64,000 nt of DNA from Streptomyces gossypii (GTDB lineage: Bacteria > Actinomycetota > Actinomycetes > Streptomycetales > Streptomycetaceae). Of the stretch, positions 46,776 to 55,129 are shown in pieces (position 1 is the stretch's first letter; every line of letters starts with the position of its first letter). The notes beneath the pieces were generated by a model. The model was given only the letters and a program-made list of their open reading frames with translations. It had not been told where the DNA came from and made no database searches. The position numbers and the translations under genes are program-made. The stretch is from contig NZ_JAJAGO010000001.1 in the NCBI RefSeq assembly GCF_025165795.1, positions 674,187-738,186 on the forward strand, written 5' to 3'.

Positions 46776-47788
46776 CGGCCCGCACCTCCGGTCGCGTTCC
46801 GGGGCGCGGCGACGGAGACGGCGACGTTGTCGACGAGCATCGAGGCGCCCGGCCTTGTGGTGTCGGTGGGGGTGCGATGACCGGCCACGCCGTCCGGGAA
46901 GGCGCCGCCCATTGCCAGGTTCAGCAGCAGGAAGTGGCCGTGGTTCGTGGCGTTGGCCCAGGTCTGCGCGTCCATGTCGCTGGAGCGGACCGAGTGGTAC
47001 TGCTGTCCGTCCACGGACCAGCGCAGCTCCTCGGTCGGGCCGGTACGGTCGAGCTCCAGCGCGTAGGTGTGGTATCCGGCCTGGCAGGCCATGGTGGGGC
47101 AGGGCCTGGAGGCGCCGATGCCCTGCGTCTCGTTGCACGGGCCGCCCGGGTTGACGCCGCAGTGCAGCACGCCCCAGACGGAGTTGATCCCGTTGACGTT
47201 CTCCATGATGTCGAACTCGCCGATGCCCGGCCAGTTCCAGTAGTTGCCGCGGTATGCCTCGCCGAGGGTCCAGAAGGCGGGCCAGTAGCCCAGCGCCTCG
47301 GCACCGCTGACGTCCGGCATCCGGATGCTCGCCTCGATGCGCATCGATCCGCCCTCGGGCGCGGCGAAGTCGGTACGCCGGGTCTCGATGCGGCCGGAGG
47401 TCCAGGTGTTCCCGTCCTTGAGGGCGGTGATCTTCAGATGTCCGGCACCGTCCAGCTTGAGGTTGGCCGGGTTGTCGGTGTAGGTCTGCACCTCGCCGGT
47501 GCCCCAGTTGCCCGGGCCGCCCGGGTAGCCGGTGCCCTTGTCGATGATCCAGTCCTCGGCGGAGGGGAGTGATCCGGCGGCTCCGTCGAAGTCCGTGCGC
47601 CAGACCTCCTGCAGTGCGCGCGTCTGCGTCTGGTTCTGCGCCTGCTTCTGCGAGGCGTTCTGGTAGTCCGCCCGCGGCGCCGAGTCCGGCTCTCCGGCCT
47701 GTGCCACGGGCAGGGCGTACGCCCCGAAAGCGGTCAGCGCGGCCACCGTCCCCAGTAGCCAGCGTCGCCTGAATCTGAACATGATCAT
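46772..47788 (-). CDS. Secreted beta-glucanase, GH16
   Basis: 338 residues. A signal peptide (FRFRRRW, then LLGTVAALTAFGAYALPV) is followed by a Gln-rich linker and one GH16 domain. The catalytic ExDxxE motif is GEFDIMENVNG, preceded by GYWPAFWTLGE and followed by YHTYALELDRTG. The presence of a residue between the strands (DIME) fits the laminarinase (endo-beta-1,3-glucanase) branch. The ATG is set by AAGGAG eight bases upstream; an ATG two codons later is possible. First gene of the GH16-GH64 pair, divergent from its likely regulator. Confidence 0.92.
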   Translation of the reverse strand: MIMFRFRRRWLLGTVAALTAFGAYALPVAQAGEPDSAPRADYQNASQKQAQNQTQTRALQEVWRTDFDGAAGSLPSAEDWIIDKGTGYPGGPGNWGTGEVQTYTDNPANLKLDGAGHLKITALKDGNTWTSGRIETRRTDFAAPEGGSMRIEASIRMPDVSGAEALGYWPAFWTLGEAYRGNYWNWPGIGEFDIMENVNGINSVWGVLHCGVNPGGPCNETQGIGASRPCPTMACQAGYHTYALELDRTGPTEELRWSVDGQQYHSVRSSDMDAQTWANATNHGHFLLLNLAMGGAFPDGVAGHRTPTDTTRPGASMLVDNVAVSVAAPRNATGGAGR

Positions 47789-47814
47789 GTCATGCGCTCC
47801 TTGCAAGTGGGGGT

Positions 47815-47826
47815 GAGAGCGCTCTC
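47815..47826. promoter_or_regulatory. LacI operator between GH16 and the second lacI-type gene
   Basis: The perfect palindrome GAGAGCGCTCTC lies in the 109-base divergent gap, 26 bases upstream of the GH16 start and 71 upstream of the regulator start. It is the same core as at 6706-6719 and 10886-10899. It could repress both genes. Confidence 0.8.
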
Positions 47827-47897
47827 TGGTCAGGTGCCTGCACATTGCCGGGAAGCAGGAGTAGCGTCAAGGCCCTTCGACGGAAAAGGAGTTCGCA

Positions 47898-48950
47898 GTG
47901 CCCGGTGACCTCGGTTCGCGTCCCACCCTGGAGGGCGTCGCCGCGCACGCGGGTGTCTCCCGTGCCACCGTGTCGCGGGTGGTGAACGGGAACGTCGGAG
48001 TACGGGCCGAGATCCGGGAACGCGTGCAGCAGTCGGTGAGGTCGCTCGGGTACGTCCCCAACAGGGCCGCCCGCAGCCTGGTCACCCGCCGTACCGGTGC
48101 GGTCGCGGTCGTCATCGCGGAACCGGAGACCCGGGTCTTCTCCGACCCCTTCTTCGCCCAGCAGTTGCGCGGAATCAGCCGCGAACTGTCCGCGCACGAC
48201 ACCCAGCTCCTGCTGTTGCTGCTGGAGCAGCGCCGGGACTACGACCGGATCGGCCGCTACCTGTCCGGCGGGCATGTCGACGGCGCCCTGATGTTCTCCC
48301 TGCACACCGACGATCCGCTGCCGGCGATGGCCGCCGAGTCCGGGCTGCCGACCGTCTTCGGCGGACGGCCGGGATGGCCGGGCGCGGACCGCGAACCGCT
48401 CCCCCTCTACGTCGACACCGACAACCGGGGCGGCGCCCGGCAGGCCGTAGAGCATTTGCTGGAGCGAGGACGACGGCGCATCGCCGTGATCACCGGCCCG
48501 CTCGACCAGACCTCCGCACTGGACCGCCTGCACGGATACCGGGACGCGCTGGACGTCCGGGAGGCGGACCCGGATCTGGTGGCACACGGCGGCTTCACGG
48601 CGGAGGGCGGCGAGCGGGCGATGGCCGAACTCCTGACCCGTAGCCCCACCCTGGACGCCGTCTTCGCAGGCTCCGACCTGATGGCCTCGGGCGCGGTCCG
48701 CGCCCTGCGCGCGGCGGGGCGGCGGGTGCCGGACGAGGTGGCCGTGGTCGGCTACGACGACCTGGAGCCCGCCGCCTGGGCCGATCCCCCGCTGACGACG
48801 GTGCGCCAGGACGTGGAGGGGATGGGGCGCATGATGGCTGAGTTGCTGCTGCGACGACTCAGTCACGAGCCGGGGCGGGCTCCGGCTCCCGGGAGCGTGC
48901 CCGGCTCAGTGGTCACCCCGGCCCGGCTCGTCGTCCGCGCGTCCAGCTGA
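47898..48950 (+). CDS. LacI-family transcriptional repressor
   Basis: 350 residues. The helix-turn-helix TLEGVAAHAGVSRATVSRVV and hinge PNRAARSLVTRR are followed by the ligand domain (DPFFAQQLRGIS, AGSDLMASGAV, VVGYDDLEPA). The recognition helix and hinge are identical to those of the regulator at 9818, while the ligand domains differ. The two should therefore bind the same operator but may sense different ligands. The GTG has AAGGAG six bases upstream. It is divergent from the glucanase genes and ends at a long hairpin. Confidence 0.92.
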   Translation: MPGDLGSRPTLEGVAAHAGVSRATVSRVVNGNVGVRAEIRERVQQSVRSLGYVPNRAARSLVTRRTGAVAVVIAEPETRVFSDPFFAQQLRGISRELSAHDTQLLLLLLEQRRDYDRIGRYLSGGHVDGALMFSLHTDDPLPAMAAESGLPTVFGGRPGWPGADREPLPLYVDTDNRGGARQAVEHLLERGRRRIAVITGPLDQTSALDRLHGYRDALDVREADPDLVAHGGFTAEGGERAMAELLTRSPTLDAVFAGSDLMASGAVRALRAAGRRVPDEVAVVGYDDLEPAAWADPPLTTVRQDVEGMGRMMAELLLRRLSHEPGRAPAPGSVPGSVVTPARLVVRASS

Positions 48951-48975
48951 CCTGGCGGGGGCGGTGGCGCCGGGG

Positions 48976-49050
48976 GTGATCTTGTTCGGTCGACGGACGG
49001 TCACACTCCGGGGCGTTGACACGTCCGTACCGTCGACCGAACAAGATCAC
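48976..49050. terminator. Bidirectional terminator with perfect 21-base inverted repeat
   Basis: 48976-48996 and 49030-49050 are exact reverse complements (outer GTGATCTTGTTCGG), with an inner ACGG/CCGT extension. It separates two convergent genes; the right arm covers the stop codon of the glycosyltransferase gene. A close relative of this repeat is at 55049-55119. Confidence 0.8.
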
Positions 49051-50204
49051 CCGGTCAACTCGTCGTAGACGCTGAGCACCTGGGCCACCGTACGGTCCTC
49101 GGTCGGCCAGGCCGCCGCCCGGGCGCGGGCCGCCGCCGCGAGCGCCGTGCGGCGTCCGGGGTCGGCGAGCAGACCCGCTACGGCCTCGGCGAGAGCGTCC
49201 GCGTCACCGCAGGGCACCAGCAGGCCGCCGTCGCCCACCAGTTCGGATGTCCCGGCAGCGGCGGCGGCGACCAGCGGAATGCCCCCGCGCAGCGCTTCAC
49301 GGGCCAGCGGGCCGCTCTCCGGGCAGGCGGCGAGCACCGCGATGTCCGCGACGGCCAGCAGGTCGAACGCGTCGGCCCGCTCCCCCAGCAGCCGTACCGG
49401 CAGTGTCTCCGCGTCGATCCTCGCCTGCAGTTCGGCCCGTTGCGGCCCCTCCCCCGCGATGGCCAGCAGCGGCGGCGGCTCCAAGTCGCGCCAGGCACGG
49501 GCCGCCGTCAGCACGGTGCCGTAGCCCTGGAGGGGCTCAAGGCCGCCGAGGGCGAAGAGTAGCGGCCGCTCCACCGCGCCGACCTCGGCCCGGGTCTTGG
49601 CGGCTGCCTCACCGTCCGGTGGCCGCAGGGGCGAGCGTGGCGGGTCGGCCGCGACGGGCAGCCGGAGTGCGACCGGCGCGAGCCGGGCGTCTCGTGCGCC
49701 GTGGGCCCGCGCCAGGTCGACCAGGCCGGTGGTGGCACCGAGCACCACGGCCGAGGCCAGTGCCACGCGCCGCTCCCCCAGCCGTACCGGCGGCGCGCTC
49801 CGCGTATCGGCAAACGGCTCCGGTCCGTGCAGCGTGACGACCAGCGGGACACCCCGCCCCCGCCGTCCCCGTGCGAACGTGGCGAGCAGTCCCGCACGCA
49901 GACCGTGCGCATGCACCAGTCCGGCGCCCGCGCAGACGGCGCGCAGCACTCCCGGCGCCGCAACGCGCCCACGCCCCCGCACGGGGACGAACCGGGCCCC
50001 GGCAGCGGTGAAGTCATGGCGCTCCTCCGCCTGGGGCGGTGCACAGACCGTGACCCGCAGCCCGTGGTCCACCAGCCCGGCGGCCAGCGAACGCACATGC
50101 GCACCCTCGACGGCCCCCGCATCGCCCTCACCGCCCAGCACCTGGACGACATGCAGCGGTGCCTCGCCGCGCTGTGGCGGGGACTGCTCGGGCGTACGGC
50201 TCAC
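49047..50204 (-). CDS. Glycosyltransferase family 4-like protein
   Basis: 385 residues with the two Rossmann domains of a GT-B enzyme. The N-terminal part has HVVQVLGGEGDAGAVEGAHVRSLAAGL and LVHAHGLRAG. The C-terminal nucleotide-sugar site has LFALGGLEPLQGYGTVLTAA, AIAGEGPQRAEL and the acceptor-side acidic motif ESGPLAREALRGGIPLVA. The substrate is unknown. The GTG start follows CCGGAG ten bases upstream. It runs in the same direction as recN, 241 bases downstream, a pairing also present in other streptomycetes as I recall. Confidence 0.85.
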   Translation of the reverse strand: MSRTPEQSPPQRGEAPLHVVQVLGGEGDAGAVEGAHVRSLAAGLVDHGLRVTVCAPPQAEERHDFTAAGARFVPVRGRGRVAAPGVLRAVCAGAGLVHAHGLRAGLLATFARGRRGRGVPLVVTLHGPEPFADTRSAPPVRLGERRVALASAVVLGATTGLVDLARAHGARDARLAPVALRLPVAADPPRSPLRPPDGEAAAKTRAEVGAVERPLLFALGGLEPLQGYGTVLTAARAWRDLEPPPLLAIAGEGPQRAELQARIDAETLPVRLLGERADAFDLLAVADIAVLAACPESGPLAREALRGGIPLVAAAAAGTSELVGDGGLLVPCGDADALAEAVAGLLADPGRRTALAAAARARAAAWPTEDRTVAQVLSVYDELTG

Positions 50205-50445
50205 AGCGGTCGGACTCCGGGGTAGCGAGTTGCGGGCGCGCGGTGGGGCGGATGCGCTGCGCCCAGGATGCCAGTCGGTGACGTCGCGGGCGCACCGTGT
50301 CCGGCCCAAGGAGCCGCCACAGCACGCGAGCCCTCCTCACGGATCACCCACCTGGCCGACACCCGACGCCCCTGCCGGCGCCGAGGAGAACCACCGGCCA
50401 GGTGACACCGGCACGCACCCGCCCCAGCTGGCTTTAGCGCCAGGG

Positions 50446-52188
50446 TCAGTGGGTGGAGCGGGCCGCCGCCAGGAGTTCCTCCGCGTGGGCGCGGGCGAGC
50501 TCGGAGTCCTCCTGCCCGGCGAGCATGCGGGATAGCTCGCGCACCCGGTCCTCACCCTCCCGTGCCTGTACGCCGCTGCGCGTCACCGATCCGTCGTCCG
50601 TCTTCTCCACCACCAGGTGCCGGTCGGCGAAGGCCGCCACCTGCGGCAGGTGCGTGACCACCACGACCTGCGCGGTCCGGGCCAGCCGGGCGAGACGTCG
50701 CCCGACTTCGACCGCCGCCTTTCCGCCGACGCCCGCGTCCACCTCGTCGAAGAGATAGGTCGGCACCGGGTCGGACCCGGCGAAGACCACCTCGACGGCG
50801 AGCATCACGCGGGAGAGTTCACCCCCGGAGGCACCCTTGGCGATGGGACGGGGAGGCGCGCCGGGGTGCGGGGCGAGCAGCAGTTCGATCTCGTCGGTTC
50901 CGTGGGGGCCGAAGGCGACGGTGCGTCCCCCCGCGTCGAGCCCGTGCGGGTCCTCGCTCTGGCTGAGGTCGAAGGTGACCCGGGCGTGCGGCATCGCCAG
51001 CTCGGTGAGTTCGCCGGTGACCGCCTCGGCGAACCGCTTCGCCGCGTCCGTACGGGCCTCGGTGAGGCGCTGGGCCAGCGCGGAGAGTTCGGCCCGCAGC
51101 GCGTCCCGTTCGGCGCCGAGCTCCCCGATGCGGTCGTCGTCGCCCGAGAGTTCGGCGAGCCGGGCGGCGCCCTGCTCGGCCCAGGCCAGCACGTCGTCGA
51201 TGTCCTCGCCGTACTTGCGGGTGAGCTGGGTCAGCGCCGCGCGCCGTTCCTCGACGGCGGCGAGCCGCAGCGGGTCCGCGTCCAGGTCGTCGGCGTAACC
51301 GGCGAGTTCACCCGCGACATCGGAGAGCAGGATGGAGACCTCGCCGAGGCGCTCGGCGAGCGAGCCGAGTGCCGGGTCGTGCGCCCGTACGCCCTCCAGC
51401 GCACGCTGGGCGCCCGATACGAGGGTCGCCGCGTCCATCCCCTCCTGGTCGGCCGGGTCGCCCGCCAGCGCGCCGTGGGCCTCGGTGGCGGCGGACGCCA
51501 GGGCCTCCGCGTGGCCCAGCCGCCCGGCCTCGGCGGCGAGTTCGGTGTCCTCGCCGGGGCGCGGCTCGGCGGCGCCGATCTCCTCCAGTCCGAAGCGGAG
51601 CAGATCGGCTTCCTGCGCGCGCTCCCGGGCAAGGGTCGTCAGTTCGTCCAGTTCGGCGGCGACCGCCCGCAGCCTCGCGTAGGCCTCGGTGTAGTCGGCG
51701 AGCGGCGCGGACACCGCCTCGCCCGCGAAGCGGTCCAGTGCCTGCCGCTGTCTGGCGGGCCGCAGCAGGCCCTGCTGGTCGGTCTGTCCGTGCACGGCCA
51801 CCAAGTCGTCGCGCAGTTCGGCCAGCAGGCCCACGGGCACCGACCGGCCGCCGAGGTGGGCGCGCGAGCGGCCTTCGGCGGAGATCGTACGGCTGATGAG
51901 CAACGCGCCGTCGTCCAGCTCGGCGCCCGCCTCCTCGGCCCGCACGGCCGCAGCCTGGCCCGGCGCCACCACTATCCGTCCCTCCACCACCGCGGCCTTC
52001 GCTCCCAGCCGAACCAAGGCCGGGTCCGCACGGCCGCCGAGCAGCAGGCCGAGGCTGGTGACCACCATGGTTTTGCCCGCGCCGGTCTCGCCGGTCACCG
52101 CCGTGAAACCGGGGGCCAGCTCGACCACGGCGTCATCGATCACGCCCAGGGCTCTGATCCGCATCTCCTCCAACACGGGTACGACCAT
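50446..52188 (-). CDS. recN: DNA repair protein RecN
   Basis: 580 residues. An SMC-like ATPase acting early in double-strand break repair. Walker A is TGETGAGKTM, and the ABC signature is KGASGGELSRVML. Walker B is TYLFDEVDAGVGG; these flank two coiled-coil arms (about 150-360). The N-terminus MRIRALGVIDDAVVEL is the family start. The ATG at 52188 is chosen for the GGGGA six bases upstream; a GTG four codons later or an ATG eight codons later would also fit. It follows nadK in the conserved tlyA-nadK-recN order, though here with a SnoaL-like gene between. Confidence 0.94.
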   Translation of the reverse strand: MVVPVLEEMRIRALGVIDDAVVELAPGFTAVTGETGAGKTMVVTSLGLLLGGRADPALVRLGAKAAVVEGRIVVAPGQAAAVRAEEAGAELDDGALLISRTISAEGRSRAHLGGRSVPVGLLAELRDDLVAVHGQTDQQGLLRPARQRQALDRFAGEAVSAPLADYTEAYARLRAVAAELDELTTLARERAQEADLLRFGLEEIGAAEPRPGEDTELAAEAGRLGHAEALASAATEAHGALAGDPADQEGMDAATLVSGAQRALEGVRAHDPALGSLAERLGEVSILLSDVAGELAGYADDLDADPLRLAAVEERRAALTQLTRKYGEDIDDVLAWAEQGAARLAELSGDDDRIGELGAERDALRAELSALAQRLTEARTDAAKRFAEAVTGELTELAMPHARVTFDLSQSEDPHGLDAGGRTVAFGPHGTDEIELLLAPHPGAPPRPIAKGASGGELSRVMLAVEVVFAGSDPVPTYLFDEVDAGVGGKAAVEVGRRLARLARTAQVVVVTHLPQVAAFADRHLVVEKTDDGSVTRSGVQAREGEDRVRELSRMLAGQEDSELARAHAEELLAAARSTH

Positions 52189-52295
52189 ACGAGGTCCCCG
52201 CGCCAAAGCCACCCCGGGGCCGGAGCCCGTCCCCTGCGGACACCCTTGTGGACACCCCTGCGGACGGGCCCCGGCGACGCTGGGCGAGCCGTTGT

Positions 52296-52769
52296 TCAGG
52301 CCGCTGGTGTACGGTCCGCACAGGCTTCGGCGATGGCGGCGGTGTCCCAGTAGAAGGGGCGGACTTCGGCGATGCGCCCGTTCTCGACGGTGACGGTCTG
52401 CAGGATCGGGAAGTCGAGTTCGCGCCCGGTCGCGCGGGCGCGGGCGCGCACCTGCGTGAGGACCACCACCGTCCCGCCCGCCTCGCCCTCCGCGAGGAAC
52501 TCCTGCTCCAGCATGTCGAAGGATTCCCAGGCGCGGCTCATCGCGTCGAAGAACGCCGCCATGCCCGCGTGCCCCTCCCAGGTGCCGCCGTACGGCAGGG
52601 CGGAGGCCTGGTGCAGGACCACGTCGGCAGCGAAGAAGGGGGCGAGCAGGTCGAAGGAGGCCTTGCCGGGCCCACCTGCTGCCAGGTACCGGGCCTCGGC
52701 CGCGTACATGCCGCGCAGTACGGCCGCGGGCGTGATCGTCTCGGAAGGAGAGGGGGAGTTCGTCGTCAT
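52296..52769 (-). CDS. SnoaL/NTF2-like protein
   Basis: 157 residues. The cone-shaped NTF2-like fold is suggested by PAAVLRGMYAAEARYLAAGG, LLAPFFAADVVLHQASALPYGG, GHAGMAAFFDAMSRAWE and the closing GRIAEVRPFYWD. Such proteins act as small isomerases, hydrolases or polyketide cyclases; no active site can be assigned with certainty. The ATG has no ribosome-binding site. It is an extra gene between nadK and recN, two genes usually adjacent in actinobacteria, so it may be a late insertion. Confidence 0.8.
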   Translation of the reverse strand: MTTNSPSPSETITPAAVLRGMYAAEARYLAAGGPGKASFDLLAPFFAADVVLHQASALPYGGTWEGHAGMAAFFDAMSRAWESFDMLEQEFLAEGEAGGTVVVLTQVRARARATGRELDFPILQTVTVENGRIAEVRPFYWDTAAIAEACADRTPAA

Positions 52770-52869
52770 GCGGTCAGTGTCGGCGCGACCGGCGCCGCGC
52801 ACCGGCGGGTTTCGGACGACGGCCTCGCGGTCCGCCGTCGGCCGCCGCCCCGCACCCGTGCGGCGCTCC

Positions 52870-53778
52870 CTACTGCGGCGCCCCGCGCCAGCCCGCCACC
52901 GGAAGGGCGAACTTGGCGACCAGCCGGTCGGTGAAGGAGGCGTGGTGCAGCCGTGCAAGCCGCACCGGTACGGCCCCGCGCCGGACCTCCACCCGCGCCC
53001 CGGCGGACAGTTCCGCGCTGCGCCGCCCGTCGCACCACAGCACCCCGTGCGGCGTCTGCGGCTGCACCTCGACGGCGAGCACCGAGTCGGGCGCGGTGAC
53101 CAGTGGCTTGGCGAACAGCGCGTGCGCACTGATCGGCACCATCAGCAGCGCCTCCACCTCGGGCCACACAACCGGACCACCCGCCGAGAAGGCGTACGCC
53201 GTCGAGCCCGTGGGGGTGGCGCACACCACGCCGTCGCCGCCGAAGCGGGATACGGGGCGGCCGTCGACCTCCGTGACGACCTCCAGCATCCGCTCCCGGG
53301 CGGCCTTCTCCACAGCGGCCTCGTTGAGCGCCCAGTCGGTGTGCACGATGTGCCCGTCGTTGCGTACGAGCACGTCCAGGGTCATGCGCTCCTCGACCTC
53401 GTACGCCCGGGTCACCACCCGGTCCACCACCTTGTCCAGGTCGTCGCGCTCCGCCTCCGCGAGGAAGCCGACGCGGCCCAGGTTGACGCCCAGCATGGGC
53501 ACGCCGGAGGCGCGGGCGAACTCCGCACCGCGCAGCAGCGTACCGTCGCCGCCGAGCACGACCAGCAGCTCGCATCCCTCCAGCACGTCCGTGCCCGCCT
53601 CGACCGTCTCGACCGACGGCGGCAGCGGCAGGTCGCTCGCCTCGTCGCCGAGGACCCGCACGCCGATGCCCCAGCGCAGCAGTCCCTGCACGACCAGTTC
53701 GGCACTGCGGATGGCTGCGGGCCGCCCGGTGTGCGCGAGCAGGAAGACCGTACGGCCCTCGGTCGGTGTCGTCGTCAC
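52870..53778 (-). CDS. nadK: NAD kinase
   Basis: 302 residues. Phosphorylates NAD to NADP. The signature LLVVLGGDGTLLRGAEFA is near residue 72, with the second motif NEAAVEK and the Gly-rich PTGSTAYAFSAGGPVV. The GTG overlaps the tlyA stop by four bases (GTGA), which fixes the start and couples translation. Hallmark residues are intact. Conserved order tlyA-nadK-recN. Confidence 0.95.
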   Translation of the reverse strand: MTTTPTEGRTVFLLAHTGRPAAIRSAELVVQGLLRWGIGVRVLGDEASDLPLPPSVETVEAGTDVLEGCELLVVLGGDGTLLRGAEFARASGVPMLGVNLGRVGFLAEAERDDLDKVVDRVVTRAYEVEERMTLDVLVRNDGHIVHTDWALNEAAVEKAARERMLEVVTEVDGRPVSRFGGDGVVCATPTGSTAYAFSAGGPVVWPEVEALLMVPISAHALFAKPLVTAPDSVLAVEVQPQTPHGVLWCDGRRSAELSAGARVEVRRGAVPVRLARLHHASFTDRLVAKFALPVAGWRGAPQ

Positions 53779-54596
53779 TTCGGCCCCTCCGCCACGGCTC
53801 GTTCGACATCGGCCGGGTCCAGTTCCGGCGCCCCGGCACGCAGCCACAGAAAGTATTCGACATTCCCGGACGGTCCGGGAAGCGGGCTGGCGGTGACACC
53901 CAGCACGCCCATGCCCAGCGCGGCGCCCTGCGCCGCCACGGTGGTCACCGCCTCGGCGCGCAGCTGCGTGCTGCGCACCACGCCACCGCTGCCGAGGCGT
54001 TCCCTGCCGACCTCGAACTGCGGTTTGACCATCAGCACCAGGTCGGCGTCCGGTGCGGCGCACCGCAGCAGCGCGGGCAGCACCAGGCCCAGCGGGATGA
54101 ACGAGAGGTCGCCCACCACCACGTCGACAGGCTCGCCGCCGATCATGTCCAGGGTCAGCTCGCGTACGTTCGTACGATCCTGGACGGTGACCCTGGCGTC
54201 ACTGCGCAGGGACCAGGCAAGCTGCCCGTAGCCGACGTCGACGGCGACCACGTGGGCGGCACCCGCGCGCAGCAGTACGTCCGTGAAGCCGCCGGTGGAG
54301 GCTCCGGCGTCCAGGGCGCGACGCCCCTCCACACGCAGCCCGGACGGGCCGAAGGCGGCCAGCGCCCCGGCGAGCTTGTGGCCGCCCCGCGAGACGTACT
54401 CCGGGTCGCCGTCGTCCTCGCGCACCACCAGGGGGGCGCTGGTCTCCACCTGGGTGGCGGCCTTTGTCGCCGTCGCCCCGCCGACGGTCACCCGCCCCGC
54501 GTCGATGAGCCGGGCGGCGTGCTCGCGTGAGCGGGCAAGCTTCCGGCGCACCAGTTCGGCGTCGAGTCGCCTGCGTTGCGGGCGGGTCACAGCCAC
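53775..54596 (-). CDS. tlyA: TlyA-family rRNA 2'-O-methyltransferase
   Basis: 273 residues. An S4 RNA-binding domain (LDAELVRRKLARSREHAARLIDAG) precedes an FtsJ-type methyltransferase with the SAM loop ALDAGASTGGFTD and catalytic-tetrad candidates in VDVGYGQLAW, DLSFIPLG and MVKPQFEVG. M. tuberculosis TlyA methylates 16S and 23S rRNA and determines capreomycin sensitivity; the same role here is inferred. The GTG start is seven bases after the upstream short gene's stop and overlaps nadK at the other end. Confidence 0.92.
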   Translation of the reverse strand: MAVTRPQRRRLDAELVRRKLARSREHAARLIDAGRVTVGGATATKAATQVETSAPLVVREDDGDPEYVSRGGHKLAGALAAFGPSGLRVEGRRALDAGASTGGFTDVLLRAGAAHVVAVDVGYGQLAWSLRSDARVTVQDRTNVRELTLDMIGGEPVDVVVGDLSFIPLGLVLPALLRCAAPDADLVLMVKPQFEVGRERLGSGGVVRSTQLRAEAVTTVAAQGAALGMGVLGVTASPLPGPSGNVEYFLWLRAGAPELDPADVERAVAEGPK

Positions 54597-54603
54597 GTGG
54601 GGT

Positions 54604-55002
54604 TCAGCTCCTGACTTCGGACACTACGGGTACTGCGGGTACTGCCGGCGCTGCCGGCTGGTCGAGCGCGGTCAGCGTGTCGCGCAGGCCGCGATGCACA
54701 TCTTCGTACACCTCCAGGTGCCCCGACACAGCGAGGTGGTCCGCGTCCTCCAGCCGCCTGAGCTGCGCGTCCACGGGCTCGTGTCCGGTGGGCTCGATAC
54801 CGAGGCCCAACGGGCTGGGGCCCGCTTCCGTGCCCGCGCCTGTGCCCGCTTCCGTACTTGCGTCTGTGCCCGCTTCCGTACTTGCGTCTGTGCCCGCTTC
54901 CGTACTTGCGTCTGTGCCCGCTTCCGTGCGTGCGTCCGGCCCCGCGACTGTGCCTGTGTCTCCGTGCTCCTCCGGCTCACCACCGGGCATGGGCTCGCTC
55001 AT
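54604..55002 (-). CDS. Small hypothetical protein with TEAGTDAS tandem repeats
   Basis: 132 residues. An acidic disordered N-terminus contains TEAGTDAS three times in exact copies plus diverged flanking units (residues about 26-60). A conserved-looking C-terminal half follows (PVDAQLRRLEDADHLAVSGHLEVYEDVHRGLRDTLTAL), a helical segment seen in the short protein encoded before tlyA in other actinobacteria (Rv1693-like, from memory). Function unknown. The ATG has GGGAGCC-poor context. It is the first gene of the tlyA-nadK run. Confidence 0.75.
   Translation of the reverse strand: MSEPMPGGEPEEHGDTGTVAGPDARTEAGTDASTEAGTDASTEAGTDASTEAGTGAGTEAGPSPLGLGIEPTGHEPVDAQLRRLEDADHLAVSGHLEVYEDVHRGLRDTLTALDQPAAPAVPAVPVVSEVRS
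54825..54944. repeat. 24-base in-frame tandem repeat
   Basis: Three exact 24-base units (54849-54872, 54873-54896, 54897-54920) with a diverged unit on each side. The period keeps the reading frame and encodes TEAGTDAS. The array is likely to vary in copy number between strains. Confidence 0.9.
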
Positions 55003-55048
55003 GGGACCGACGCTACCCGCTGGCAGCAGCGGGGAGGGATACGGCGGC

Positions 55049-55119
55049 GATCTTCATCGGTCGACGGCTCCGTCACAGAAAGGCCGCTCGAGTGACCAGA
55101 GCGTCGACCGAACAAGATC
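55049..55119 (-). terminator. Terminator of the iron ABC operon, relative of the 48976 repeat
   Basis: 55049-55066 and 55102-55119 pair at 16 of 18 positions (outer GATCTT, inner TCGGTCGACG), with an inner GTCAC/GTGAC. It lies just past the stop of the ABC ATPase gene. Arm sequence is shared with the terminator at 48976-49050. Confidence 0.75.
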
Positions 55120-55129
55120 CGACAGGCTC

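Noticed and set aside
54825..54944. CRISPR-like direct repeats
   Set aside because: Units are contiguous without spacers, keep the reading frame and encode an acidic linker.
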